From positions 62,001 through 126,000 of the forward strand of contig JAKJXP020000106.1 in NCBI GenBank assembly GCA_022225965.2: a DNA stretch of 64,000 bases, written 5' to 3'. Made by a program: the position numbers and the translations under genes. The notes under the pieces are model-generated. The model did not search any database and was not told where the DNA came from. It worked only from the letters and a program-made list of their open reading frames with translations. Below are positions 1-9,714 of this stretch, in pieces. Source of the DNA: Diatrype stigma (lineage: Eukaryota > Ascomycota > Sordariomycetes > Xylariales > Diatrypaceae). How positions within the stretch are numbered: position 1 is the stretch's first letter; the number at the start of each line of letters is the position of its first letter.

Positions 1-1
1 G

Positions 2-1623
2 GGGGTGGATTACGACGAGATCTCCAAGAGCCGCGCGATCTGGAGACTGGAGGGCAAGGAATGGGCGAGGGACGCTGACGATGACCGTGGGAACTATGAC
101 TACCTGTAAGCCATGACCTACCACCTATGTTCCTTCCTGTTAAGAAAGACGGTCTTCGATACACACTTGCTGACAAGAGCTTCACCTACTTACCACCCAC
201 CCCACCCACCAGGATGTTCGCCAACATCGACCACAGCAACCCCGAGGTCCGCTCGGAGCTCTTCCGGTGGATCTCGTGGCTGGGCCGGCAGCTGCCGCTC
301 GGCGGCATCCGGTTCGACGCGACCAAGCACATCTCCAAGGCGTTCCAGCGGGACTTCGTGGCGCACATCCGGCGGGAGGCCGGGCCGGGCTGGCTCGTGA
401 TCAGCGAGTACTGGCACCTGGACGCGGGCTTCATGGCGCGGCTGATCGAGCAGTTCGACCACCAGATGATGCTGTTCGACATCCCGCTCGTGCACAAGTT
501 CCGCGACCTGTCCGAGGCGCCCGAGGCGGACGTCGACCTCCGCGGCGTCTTCGATGGCTCGCTGGGCAGGCTGAAGCCGGACCACTCGGTGGTAAGTGAG
601 CATAGCAAGCTAGCTAGGCCGATGATTTCCCATCCACCCCTCTTTCCCTTATGCTCCCTCGTCCCGTCTGTACCTTTATCGCTTACCTAACTTATGTATG
701 TGCGTGTGTGCTAGTCGTTTGTTGTGAATCATGATACAGTAGGTTCATACTTTATACTGACAAACCCGATACTTTCGGACACGAACAAACACCACTAACG
801 AGTTTCCGCTGCTTACAGCAAGAGGGCCAGACCTCACAGGTAAGCAAGCAAACATGCGTTACACACCAAACCAAACCAGACCAAACCAAACGAGACTAAG
901 CATTTCCCTCTCCCATCTACGTCGAACACAACAACACAGACCCTAATCCAACCGTGGTTCATCCCGCTCGCCTACGCGCTCATCCTGCTGCACGCCGACG
1001 TCGGCACGCCCTGCGTCTTCTACGGGGACCTGTACGGGTCGTTCGGGCCCCTGGGGTCGCGGGCCGCGGGGACGCTCGAGCTGCCGCCGCACTGCGCCCT
1101 CGTCGCCAAGATGGTGCTCGTCCGCCGCTACTGGGCCTACGGCCCCCAGAGCACGTACTTCGACGACCCGCGGTGCGTCGGCTTCACGCGGCACGGTAAG
1201 GAGTACCCTCCTTCTTCCCGCCGTAGTCGCGGTCGCGGCCGTCGTCCTGGCAGCGGCGGCGGCGGCGGCGGTAGCGGTCTCGCCGTCGTGCTCTCGGCGG
1301 CGACGGGGGCAAGCGCCCATCATCGTGATCATCACCAGGACGGCGGTCGCGTGACCAAGAAGATGTATGTCGGCGTCCAGCACGCCGGGGAGCGGTGGAC
1401 GGACATACTTCTTCGGGAACCGCGGCAATCGAAGTGCGAAGACGAGAAGAGGGGAGAAGAAAAGGAAGAAGAAGAAGAAGAAGTAAAAGGGGGTGAACGA
1501 GGAGAAGTTGTCCTCATCGACGACCAGGGTTGGGGTACGTTCTCGGCAGGCCCGAGGAGCGTCGCCGTGTGGGTAGACGTCGCGGCGGAGGCGCGGGATG
1601 TGGTGGACGGGTTCGAACTGTGA
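2..1623 (+). CDS. Alpha-amylase, GH13 family (GH13_5-like), 5' end outside window
   Basis: Glycoside hydrolase of the bacterial/intracellular fungal alpha-amylase type, hydrolysing alpha-1,4-glucans. Exons 2-105, 213-591, 715-738, 819-839 and 940-1623 join in phase to give 403 residues of the C-terminal part. Seen: GVDYDE near the start, DYLMFANIDHSNPEV, the nucleophile region GIRFDATKHI (catalytic Asp), the acid/base region VISEYW (Glu), the third catalytic Asp in NHDT, then PWFIPLAYALILL and CVFYGDLYG. The NHDT motif lies on a 24-nt micro-exon (715-738) and the next exon has only 21 nt. Domain C (GLAVVLS, MYVGVQHAGERWTD, DDQGWGTFS, SVAVWV) follows. A Gly-rich stretch after residue GFTRHG could be a further intron starting at the GT at 1196, but the frame is open through it. 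A polypurine insert near 1435-1505 adds a Lys/Glu-rich loop to domain C. Any signal peptide would lie upstream of the window. Family is certain; secreted or cytoplasmic is not. Confidence 0.9.
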
Positions 1624-2501
1624 GACTCTCCTCTTCCACACCTTTTCCTGCCCCAGAACCACTCAAGCTTCCACAGTGTAGAATCTGTGGGTGATTGGCA
1701 TCTGGCTAGAAGACTGACTTACTTTCTTCGCTTAGAGACCACGACATCTATAAGTTGATGAGCGATGGGGAGACTGGCTGAGACCGCCAGATTGCGCACA
1801 CTTCAGATTGATGACCCAAGGCCCTTCGTTGATTGTCGGATGTAAATGGCGAGATAGAAACTTAGACCTAGTCAGGAGACATGGATACAACATGGTGATC
1901 AGGGGCGGCATTGTTATTTGATATTTAATAGATTTCCCAATTGTATGAACTAGAGACTCAGATCGCTTTGCTGGGAGAAACCTCATCATATCTTGTGATG
2001 GTATACAACCATTACACCACGCGGCCGTTGCTTTCAGGTAAAGTGAATTGTCCTTTGATGAAAACGGGATGCTGCCTCAAAGTTTCTTGGTGACAGCTCA
2101 GTTAGCTACGCGTGGAAAAGGTTCTGATTGAAATCCCGCGTTCGAAATTGAGACGACCAAACCGAACTGAGGCCCATGATCATACGCAGACTGATAGGAA
2201 CTGCGGGATGAGAGAGTTCGAACACACCAATTAGCCTCAAGTAACTCTGTTTGGCTTACTTACCCGAAAGTAATAATATTTTTCACCAAGATATCAAGGT
2301 GCCATGGGTGTGTTGGGTGAAAACTCGAAGCGATGTTATTCATAATGATGATAGTGCTGCTGCTGCTGCCGCCGCTGATGATAATGACGACGCCGCCTAA
2401 GCCCAGCGAAACAAGAAAAAACTCCGTGCGAGGGTATATCGAATCCCAATAGCAAACAAAGGTAACCAAAAGACCATCGTAATATCCACATCCTCGCCAT
2501 T
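1624..2501. other. Intergenic, no gene seen
   Basis: Convergent 3' ends of the amylase (+) and the FAM32A-like gene (-) enclose this stretch. It holds short open frames only, without splice-consistent extensions or recognisable motifs. A CTG/CCG/GAT-type triplet run lies at about 2340-2395. Confidence 0.6.
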
Positions 2502-3068
2502 TTATCCCGGCCCTATCTTGGGCATGTCGTGGTGCTCGCTCAGCTTCGAAAGATACGTGTTCAGGCCTTCGACCCGCTCCTTGTGCGTCTTGAGCAGCTC
2601 CGGCCGCGCGGTGCCGTCCTCGAACATCTTCAGCAGCTGTGGAACCGAATCGTTAGTATATCCCCTAGTGCAATGGCACACGATACCATGGATCGCGTTT
2701 ATTCCCCTTCCCCTCCCCGGTAGGATGTGGACGTTGAGGTTGAGGTTGATGAGGTAACATACCTTCCGCCGCTGGATCTCCTCATGCCGCCTCTCAGCTT
2801 CCGTCTTGAACTCCTCCTTCGCAGCGGTATCGGGGTCATCATTATCACCAGCGTCTTCTTTCCGTCTCTTCTTCTTCTCGGCGACATCTTTAGAGGCGGA
2901 GGCGGAAGAGGAGTCGCCCCCATCTACAACGGCCAGCGATCGCTCGAGGTTGCTGCTGCTGGTAGTAGCGGATGACTTGTCCTTCCTCTTCTTCTTGGAC
3001 TTCTGTACTTTCCCGCCCTTGAGCTTAAGGGCGCCGCCTCCGGCTACGGCGTAATCGTCTGCCGGCAT
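2502..3068 (-). CDS. FAM32A family (DUF1754) nuclear protein
   Basis: Two exons, 3068-2763 and 2636-2502, joined in phase 0 across a 126-nt intron (GTATGT...ACAG), give 146 residues. The N-terminus reads GALKLKGGK followed by Lys-rich stretches (KSKKKRKDK, KKKRRKED), as in FAM32A, where a short LKLKG motif precedes a basic nuclear segment. The C-terminal 45 residues (ARPELLKTHKERVEGLNTYL, SEHHDMPKIGPG) match the conserved FAM32A tail KTHK.RVE...L..L.EH.D.PK. The human protein is about 112 residues and is a late-stage spliceosome component; a role in mRNA splicing is inferred by homology. Without splicing the frame would insert about 42 non-conserved residues, so the intron is well supported. 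Confidence 0.85.
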   Translation of the reverse strand: MPADDYAVAGGGALKLKGGKVQKSKKKRKDKSSATTSSSNLERSLAVVDGGDSSSASASKDVAEKKKRRKEDAGDNDDPDTAAKEEFKTEAERRHEEIQRRKVCYLINLNLNVHILPGRGRGINAIHGIVCHCTRGYTNDSVPQLLKMFEDGTARPELLKTHKERVEGLNTYLSKLSEHHDMPKIGPG

Positions 3069-3077
3069 CGCTGTTTG

Positions 3078-3157
3078 TTTTTGTTCGTTGTTCGTTGTTC
3101 GTTGTTCGTTGTTCTTGTTGTTGTTGTTGTTGTTGTCGTCGTCGTCGTCGTCGTCGC
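3078..3157. repeat. GTTCGTT / GTT / GTC microsatellite in the 5' leader of the FAM32A-like gene
   Basis: A run of GTTCGTT units passes into GTT and then GTC triplets within 90 nt upstream of the ATG at 3068 (minus strand). On the transcript it would be an AAC/GAC-rich leader. Confidence 0.85.
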
Positions 3158-5376
3158 TGGCTGGTTGGCTGGGCTGTCGGGAGTCGGCAGTCAGCGACCT
3201 ACAAGGTGAGGAAGCTGGGAGGCAGGCGGGACCTCGGGATGACGGTGCGACGCATGAAGCTTTGCGATTAGATTAGATTAGACTGCAATGTGGGGCACTG
3301 AGCCAGCTGAAGTCAGGCGTCCAACAGTGTTCTCATAGTGCAGGTGTTCTCCTGAAATAGCAAGTTCTGCAAGTGTATATTGACACCCGTATTGAGATGA
3401 AGCAAGCACTTGGTTCTGCTTCTAGTTGTACCCAACTGTCAAGGACTGCCTTATACCCATCTATACTGCAGAAGCTCATTAACTACTTGAGCTCCTAGAA
3501 GCCGTACGAAGTACTTCGTACTCTTGAGAGAAATCGAACTCTCCATAGCAGGTTCACCTTGGAAAGGCAGGAAACCCTTATATGCTGGTAATATCTACAT
3601 GGCAATGTGCCTGGGATCTATCTTTTGCATAGCCTTCTCAAAGACTCGCTCGTGCAACGGAGGGAAGTTAAACCCAGCAGTGTAAATTATGTTTCAATAT
3701 AGCCCTGCATAGCAGATAGGGTCAGACATTTGGTGTCGATGTGGCGTTCTTCATGTCAGAAGTCAGGAACGCGATGCTGAGATTCGGTCCTAGCGCCGAA
3801 CCAAAATAATAAGAAGGCATTCTTCGAGAGAATTTGATGGACAAGAGGCTATGAAGGAGCTAATGTGCAAGATTACTACATTTGTACCTAATGTAAACAT
3901 TTCTTGTCCAAGTTGTAGGATGCTCCGATGCGCTATCGAGGCCTCGCTCCAGCTCATCTGGCACCCCCGATCTCCTGAGAATGCAAGATGTGCAGCTGGA
4001 GAGGATATTGACAATTGATACTTACAGTTGGCAGCAGCCACATCCACCAGCCCTATCAGTGTCAAGCCGAAGTCATAACGTAATCATGTGTACAGCATAC
4101 CTACAGTAGCACGCACCTTCCACGAGCTAAATTTGAGCCTGACTTCCAAGGTTGGCTGCGTTCGGCTTGGGCCCCACTAAAACACGACCTCAAAAGGAAA
4201 TTTCGCGAGCAGAATTTTCTGCTCTTTTCCTCTTTTCCTTTCTTCAGATCAAAAAGTTTTAACAGAGTCGCCACGACTGTCACCTCGATCTCCTGACAGT
4301 GACAAGTTGCCATTCCCATTGCGGGAATTACTCTGGAGAGAGATTGTCCTCATTAGGAAGTCTCCCGAACGTCTTCGGACTGTGTGCGGGAGATGTCGAA
4401 AAACAGAGGGCACATGCCTAGTTGCCTTGGAATCCGTGATGTGAAGTTGAAGTGTGCTGTGATGCTCAAGCAAGCAAGCAAGCAAGCAAGCACCATCAAC
4501 TATATTTGAGTTCTTCATCTGTAGCCGCTCTCGTCCCGTGTATGGTCCTAGAGCTGATAATGTTGGATCGATCAGCGCAAAGTAATCGTGCTGGTCTGGT
4601 CTGGTCCTGCCGTCGTCCACTGAACGACTGAACGAAGTGAGGCTGGACGACCTGGACTGCTAGAGTCACCGTCCCGTAGAGCGCGTTGCACAACAACATT
4701 GTGGCTGTCTTTGAGTCGATTAGCAACATGCTGCTCGCATCCGCGTCGCGCGAAAGTGCAGAACCTCATGTCGAGCGAGTCTTCCTTCGTCCCTGGCATG
4801 GCTAGTCTCAATGATGTCTCAAGGCGCAATTCCGGCCAAGTGCTCAAGCATCTCAGAGTACGACTTTCCCACCACTTTGGGAGTCCACGTTTGGCTTTCG
4901 TACTGTGCTCTCGCCGTGTTCTCGGTGTTCGCGTCCCAAAGCGAAGAATGCCTCGCAATCCCAAGCCATTCTTGAGCTAATGTTGATCTTGTAAGTTTGG
5001 CGACGTGTGCTGGGATCTAAGCTCGATCCTAGGCGTTCTAAGACACTCTCATGTTTACCATGTTTCCCCTTTCCGTCTGCGTTATAAGAATGCCGCGGCA
5101 TCCATCTGCATTCGGTTCTGGAAGAGATCACTACCTTCCCTCCTAAATAACCCCCAACATAGAGTCGTTCGTTCGTCCATAGCCCTTTCGGCTACCACAC
5201 TCATTTTCCCTAGCAACACACTCGTTTGCCCTTCTCTCCCCTCCTCCCCAAGGTCCGCCTGAACGAAACGACTCATCACTTGTCGTCATCATCGCATCAA
5301 CCATACCACACAGGTACGACACCCTACAACACAAAACACACCAAACGCCAAGAACATTTCACACACAGACGACAAG
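3158..5376. other. Long intergenic region with simple repeats and an 18-bp palindrome
   Basis: No supportable gene. It holds GATTA repeats at 3266-3281, a perfect 18-bp palindrome at 3504-3521, and an AAGC microsatellite at 4468-4491. Short frames on both strands around 4570-4980 have no family motif. From about 5080 onward is the pyrimidine-rich leader of the next gene. A GT at 5313 with an AG at 5370 could be a 5'-UTR intron ending just before its ATG. Confidence 0.6.
4468..4491. repeat. (AAGC)n microsatellite
   Basis: Six tandem AAGC units in intergenic DNA. Confidence 0.9.
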
Positions 5377-6267
5377 ATGTCCTTCAACAACGGAACCAGC
5401 ACCTCCCTCTTCCTGTCCTGCACGCCCACCGGAAGCGGCGGCCTAGGCGGCGGCATCGTGACCGAGACGGCCACGACCACGACGACGCAGTTCACGACCG
5501 TCTACGAGACGACGCTACTGGCGGCCTGCCCGACGAGCCAGTGGACGGCCGTGTACACCATCACGGAGACGTGCGCGGGCAGCCCCGAGGAGTACACGCC
5601 CGCGCCGCTGCCGCCCGGCTTCGTCGTCTCCACCGTGCAGTGCCCCGTGTGCGAGCCCGAGACCGAGATCGAGGTCACCTGCCCCGGCGCCACGCCCACG
5701 GGCGAGGGCGTCCCGCCCCCGACCTACGTCATCCAGGGCAACGGCGTCACCGCCGTCGACGTCACTGTCGTGCCGACCGTGGCCCCGACCGCCGCGCCGG
5801 GTGGTGGCGGTGGTGGTGAGGAGGCTGACATGACTACCATGGCGACGGCTGTGGCTACGCCCCCGAGCGGTGGCGAAGGTGGTAGTGGAGGCAATGGCGG
5901 TAACGGCGGTAACGGTGGTAATGGCGGCAACGGCGGCAATGGTGGAAACGGTGGTAATGGTGGCGCCGGCGGTGAAGGTGGTGAAGGTGGTGAAGGTGGC
6001 GAGGGTGGTGCCGGAGGAGAGGGCGGTGCCGGAGGCGCAGGAGGAGAAGGTGGCTCTGCCGGGTCCGGTGGTTCTCCCGGCGCAGCGTTCGAGGCAGCCG
6101 AGGCAGGCGCTGCCCCCGCCACTGGTGCCCCCGTGGCCAATTCGGTCAGCAACGGCACCTACGTCAGCCCGACCGCGCCTGTCCCTGCCAGCGCCCCTTC
6201 GCTCAAGAGGAGCCTCGCGGCGGTCTCCGGTTTGGTGATGGTGGCCGGTTCGTTCTTCCTTCTATGA
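5377..6267 (+). CDS. Gly-rich GPI-type cell-surface protein, no N-terminal signal seen
   Basis: Single-exon, 296 residues. Residues 25-60 are Thr-rich (TATTTTTQFTTVYETTLL), followed by paired cysteines in CPTSQWTAVYTITETC, PPGFVVSTVQCPVC and EVTCPG. This cysteine and TxT pattern recurs in fungal GPI-anchored wall proteins. Residues about 165-230 are a low-complexity block of GGN, GGE and GGA triplets. The last 20 residues after a Lys-Arg are hydrophobic and end FFLL, as a GPI-attachment signal would. The first residues (MSFNNGTSTSLFLSC) are not a convincing signal peptide. The leader upstream, even with the possible intron 5313-5370 removed, contains no in-frame ATG that would supply one. It is probably extracellular by its composition; the export route is unexplained. 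Confidence 0.75.
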   Translation: MSFNNGTSTSLFLSCTPTGSGGLGGGIVTETATTTTTQFTTVYETTLLAACPTSQWTAVYTITETCAGSPEEYTPAPLPPGFVVSTVQCPVCEPETEIEVTCPGATPTGEGVPPPTYVIQGNGVTAVDVTVVPTVAPTAAPGGGGGGEEADMTTMATAVATPPSGGEGGSGGNGGNGGNGGNGGNGGNGGNGGNGGAGGEGGEGGEGGEGGAGGEGGAGGAGGEGGSAGSGGSPGAAFEAAEAGAAPATGAPVANSVSNGTYVSPTAPVPASAPSLKRSLAAVSGLVMVAGSFFLL

Positions 6268-7813
6268 TGATTTCTAGGGTATTTTAATCGGGTTTTCATG
6301 GGGCGAGGCAGGGGTAGAGAGGTACAAGTTAGTTCACAGGAGGTAAAGAAACGCAGGGATGTAAAGGGATATAGGGTTCATATCATGGCATGGTTTCTAT
6401 TCATTTTTTATACTATCTTCTTTTTTGTTCATGACTACCGCCTCCTTGAACCTTCCTGCTGCGGCTGGTTCGAATTGGCCATATACATTAATCTCCGGTG
6501 GGGTACTGGTGTCATTCTAGGATGCTGGTTATATTCCAGCAGGTGTTCGCTTGTTTCTAGCCTTTTGGAGTATCCATTCGGTATCTATTTATACAGTTCT
6601 TAAAAATTATGCACCGCTTCGAGACTTCAACAAGCCCCTCCTTTAGAGCAACCCCTGTCCTAGCCATTCCATTGTCTTCCCCTATTGCCTTCTATCCTTG
6701 TGCAATATCACTTGCGGCCAAACAGCCTGAGCAATCTATATCCCTCTAATGGGCGAGTGGTCCTGGGGTGATAGAATCATTAGCCTAGTTACTAGACATT
6801 CCCGTATCTGTGATACGAGCAGGGAGGACTAGATGAAGTCATACAGTCTTCCCGCTCATTTGTGCTACCTGAAGTATTATTGATGCGAGGTTTCTGTCAA
6901 GATCATACTTAGGATCTGCCGAAAAGTCCGTTATGGACACAATAGTCCAGTTCCTATGACGCAGTTGCGCAATCTGACTTCGTGGCAGGTCGCAGATTCT
7001 TTATGTAGTAGCGTTGCGTTCTGTAAAAATGACAATACCGTCGCCGGTGATGTATATATCCAGGCTATCAAGACAAGCCGCAAATTCCACGTATGGCTAC
7101 TAGGGATGTAGCAATGTTGAACCATGATCCATCCACGAAGCTTTATCTCCTTTCCCCCAAATTTATACCAACATGATGGCTATTTCGTGCCCAGGGGTGA
7201 CAATATAATAGCTACCGCGCTCAACCAGATTATAACGACTCCAACATGAAGAAGTCTTGCATTTACTACCTTTGACGACGTTAACATACATCAGTCCTGG
7301 CGGTTACCTATTCATTCGCCTAATATTAAATGGATAACTTGAAATACACTTCGTGAAGGTGATTCATGGCGTGCATTGCGTAACTTGGCATCCAAGTCAG
7401 GCATACATAATAATGTTGCATCTTCTAGCGGGACGTTGGGGCCTTGGGGGACAAAGAGAATTTGGTATCCATTCCCCCTTCCCATCTCAAGTCATATGTA
7501 GTCAGCTCTTTGTTTGTCTCTGACATGTTGGTGAGGTAAACTGTTGGAACCGTGAGTCAGTGGCATTCCTACATGATAGAATGCATCTGCATTGTTGGGA
7601 GTGGAATAGGGAATAACTAACATCATTCATGAGTCAACATACTTGATCAGTCGGATTACAATGAGTTGGTTTAATTATATATACCTGGTACGATTCTACT
7701 TTACGGATATCAACCAACTTCTCATCGAGAATCAGACCTTCACCAGTGCAATATCGACGACTACCAATCAACAAAACAGAAGCTTCGCTTGTAACAACCC
7801 CCCACGCCCTAAT
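6268..7813. other. Intergenic, no gene seen
   Basis: Begins with the 3' region of the Gly-rich gene. The DNA becomes AT-rich, with only short frames on either strand and no paired splice sites or motifs. Confidence 0.55.
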
Positions 7814-8410
7814 ATGGACGAAAAGAAGCCCTATGATAAGCATCTCAAGAATATTATCAAAAATTCAGAGGACATTGACTTGGCGTACGGTACCTCAAAG
7901 AAGGTCCCAGATCCCGAAATTTCACCTAGTCATCGTTTTCCAACAGTCGAAATATATCTACGGGAGGAACTTCTGGAAAATGCCAAAATAGGGGTTATCG
8001 CACACCGGGCAATCCAGTTTCTCGAATCCCAAGGCAATACAGAACAACTATCGCCCCGAGTCCAACCCCACCATCTCGCTTACTGTGTGCGGGATATCAA
8101 GAATCATGTGGAATATTGGGGTATATCCAGTACTGTGAGAGGTGACTTAGATGAAGACGAATGGTACAATGAATATGTGGTTGGTGGTATGTGCGATGAT
8201 GATACAAGGCCAAACACGCCAGAGCGGATACCAACTTCAGAATGGACGATGATTGTATGGAAACAGGGCCAGCCTGGACAGGACTCGGTCTCAGGCTCTT
8301 GGTATTGTAACGGCGAAGGACATGAGGGCTGCGTGCAATCGCACCAACATTTGCACCGTTGTCAGCTCGCGAATGACGGATTCGATGGCTCCGAACTGCG
8401 AAGCGCCTGA
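7814..8410 (+). CDS. Hypothetical protein, unrecognised
   Basis: Open frame from the ATG at 7814 to a stop at 8408-8410, 198 residues. The frame is also open upstream to a TTG at 7643, without another good ATG. The product is hydrophilic and acidic (MDEKKPYDKHLKN, RGDLDEDEWYNEY, CDDDTRPNTPERIP), with no membrane segment or motif I know. A GT at 8309 (GTAACG) after WYC could be a donor, so the last 34 residues may be wrong. The frame in AT-rich DNA is longer than its neighbours, which argues for coding, but no homology supports it. Confidence 0.35.
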   Translation: MDEKKPYDKHLKNIIKNSEDIDLAYGTSKKVPDPEISPSHRFPTVEIYLREELLENAKIGVIAHRAIQFLESQGNTEQLSPRVQPHHLAYCVRDIKNHVEYWGISSTVRGDLDEDEWYNEYVVGGMCDDDTRPNTPERIPTSEWTMIVWKQGQPGQDSVSGSWYCNGEGHEGCVQSHQHLHRCQLANDGFDGSELRSA

Positions 8411-9123
8411 TCCTCTTTGTCCTGTCGCAGATGGTTTTGTAAGGGGCTTATCATACGAAAATAACGAGGGGAGCATACGGATATGTATCCTAGTCATTCG
8501 TTTATGTATCTTGATCATCAAGTTGCTCTTTGTCATGCTTTAATATACGTATCTTTATCCCAAGTGAGCTAAATCTTGACCGTTGATAGCCTGAAGCTAC
8601 TACAACGCGGTCATCTTCTCTACTCAAGCTGGGAGGATATCGTATCGGTACCATTATTCCACCTTATGCAATACAACGTGACTTATATAGCCAACTAATA
8701 CATGAATATTATAACATCCTATTAACATCTTTCCTGTACTAAAAAGGCTTTTTGCTCCTGCTCCAACTACAACTAACTTTAGGTGGCATGACGTTACGGT
8801 ACAACTATTAGGGTACTCATTAAAGGATGTCACAATGTAAGAATATACTTATAGTTATTGTTCTTAGCTCATTGGTGCCCTTTGTTACTCAAGGATATGA
8901 ACTATGAAGGACTCTCATGTTCTTAGGAATATACCTTCCTCAAAACGCCAACACAGCAGTGATATGACCTCAACAGGGGCATAACAAGAAGAACCGGAGA
9001 AAGACTAAACTCGCAGTTACCATATCTCACAACCCCGACACGCTGCGCAACGATCTGCGCAACTCTACATAGTCGTCGACCTGGTCCTCCAGCTGTTTAC
9101 CGGCCACCGCCACAAGCCGCCTA
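8411..9123. other. AT-rich intergenic DNA
   Basis: No frame longer than about 80 codons in a plausible context. Nothing recognised. Confidence 0.55.
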
Positions 9124-9442
9124 GGATTCGCATCGAGTTCCTGGAAAGAAGGCCACCCGCCCCGCGGGCGAGGCGACGTGGCCCACGCTAGTCACCGACC
9201 TGAGGGAGAACATGAGGGAGACTTTGGGGAAGTTCATGGCGGATTCCGACCGGAAGGTGGCCGAGCACGTGATGGCGGCGCGGAGGCCGGGCCGGCTGGC
9301 CTTCTACATCCAGAATCCCGATCCGCGGCGGGGCGAGCGGCGCCCGCAGTCCCACTGGACGGCGGCCGTTCATACCGTCGGGGACTTCCCTATTGAGAGG
9401 GTATTCGTTCATACGAAACACCAATACGTAGACCACCCATGA
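9124..9442 (+). pseudogene. GC-rich coding-like island, possible gene relic
   Basis: An abrupt GC-rich block in AT-rich surroundings. It encodes in one frame, from just after a stop at 9123 to the stop at 9440-9442, a charged sequence (TDLRENMRETLGKF, DRKVAEHVMAARRPG, FYIQNPDP). It has no good start with upstream coding, no recognised domain and no matching splice partners nearby. Composition suggests a decayed 3' exon or fragment. It could also be an unrecognised small gene. Confidence 0.25.
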
Positions 9443-9714
9443 TGAACGAAGGAGAAAATAGGTAAGGGGGGATATACGAATGAACTTAATTGAAACTGTA
9501 GAGGAAGCACAGAAATAACTGGATATAGGTCAATCTAAGATGTCATTAATTTTCCTTTGAAAGGTCTTACTTGGTCCCAATCTGGTTCATATGTCTCGTA
9601 TGTCCATTGTCATGAAGAACCCAATTCAAATCTGGCCAACGCCAAACAAGACCAAAACTTTTGACCCTGATGTCTGAGACAAGAGGCCATCTCCCTTATC
9701 ACTTCAGAAGTCTT

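Noticed and set aside
4572..4980. Overlapping frames on both strands in the 3-5 kb intergenic region
   Set aside because: Mutually exclusive, no motif, and no conserved start or splice context.
5724..6158. Pro-rich leftward frame opposite the Gly-rich surface protein
   Set aside because: It is the reverse complement of GGN/GGE codon repeats, which always reads as Pro-rich; the + strand product has a coherent architecture.
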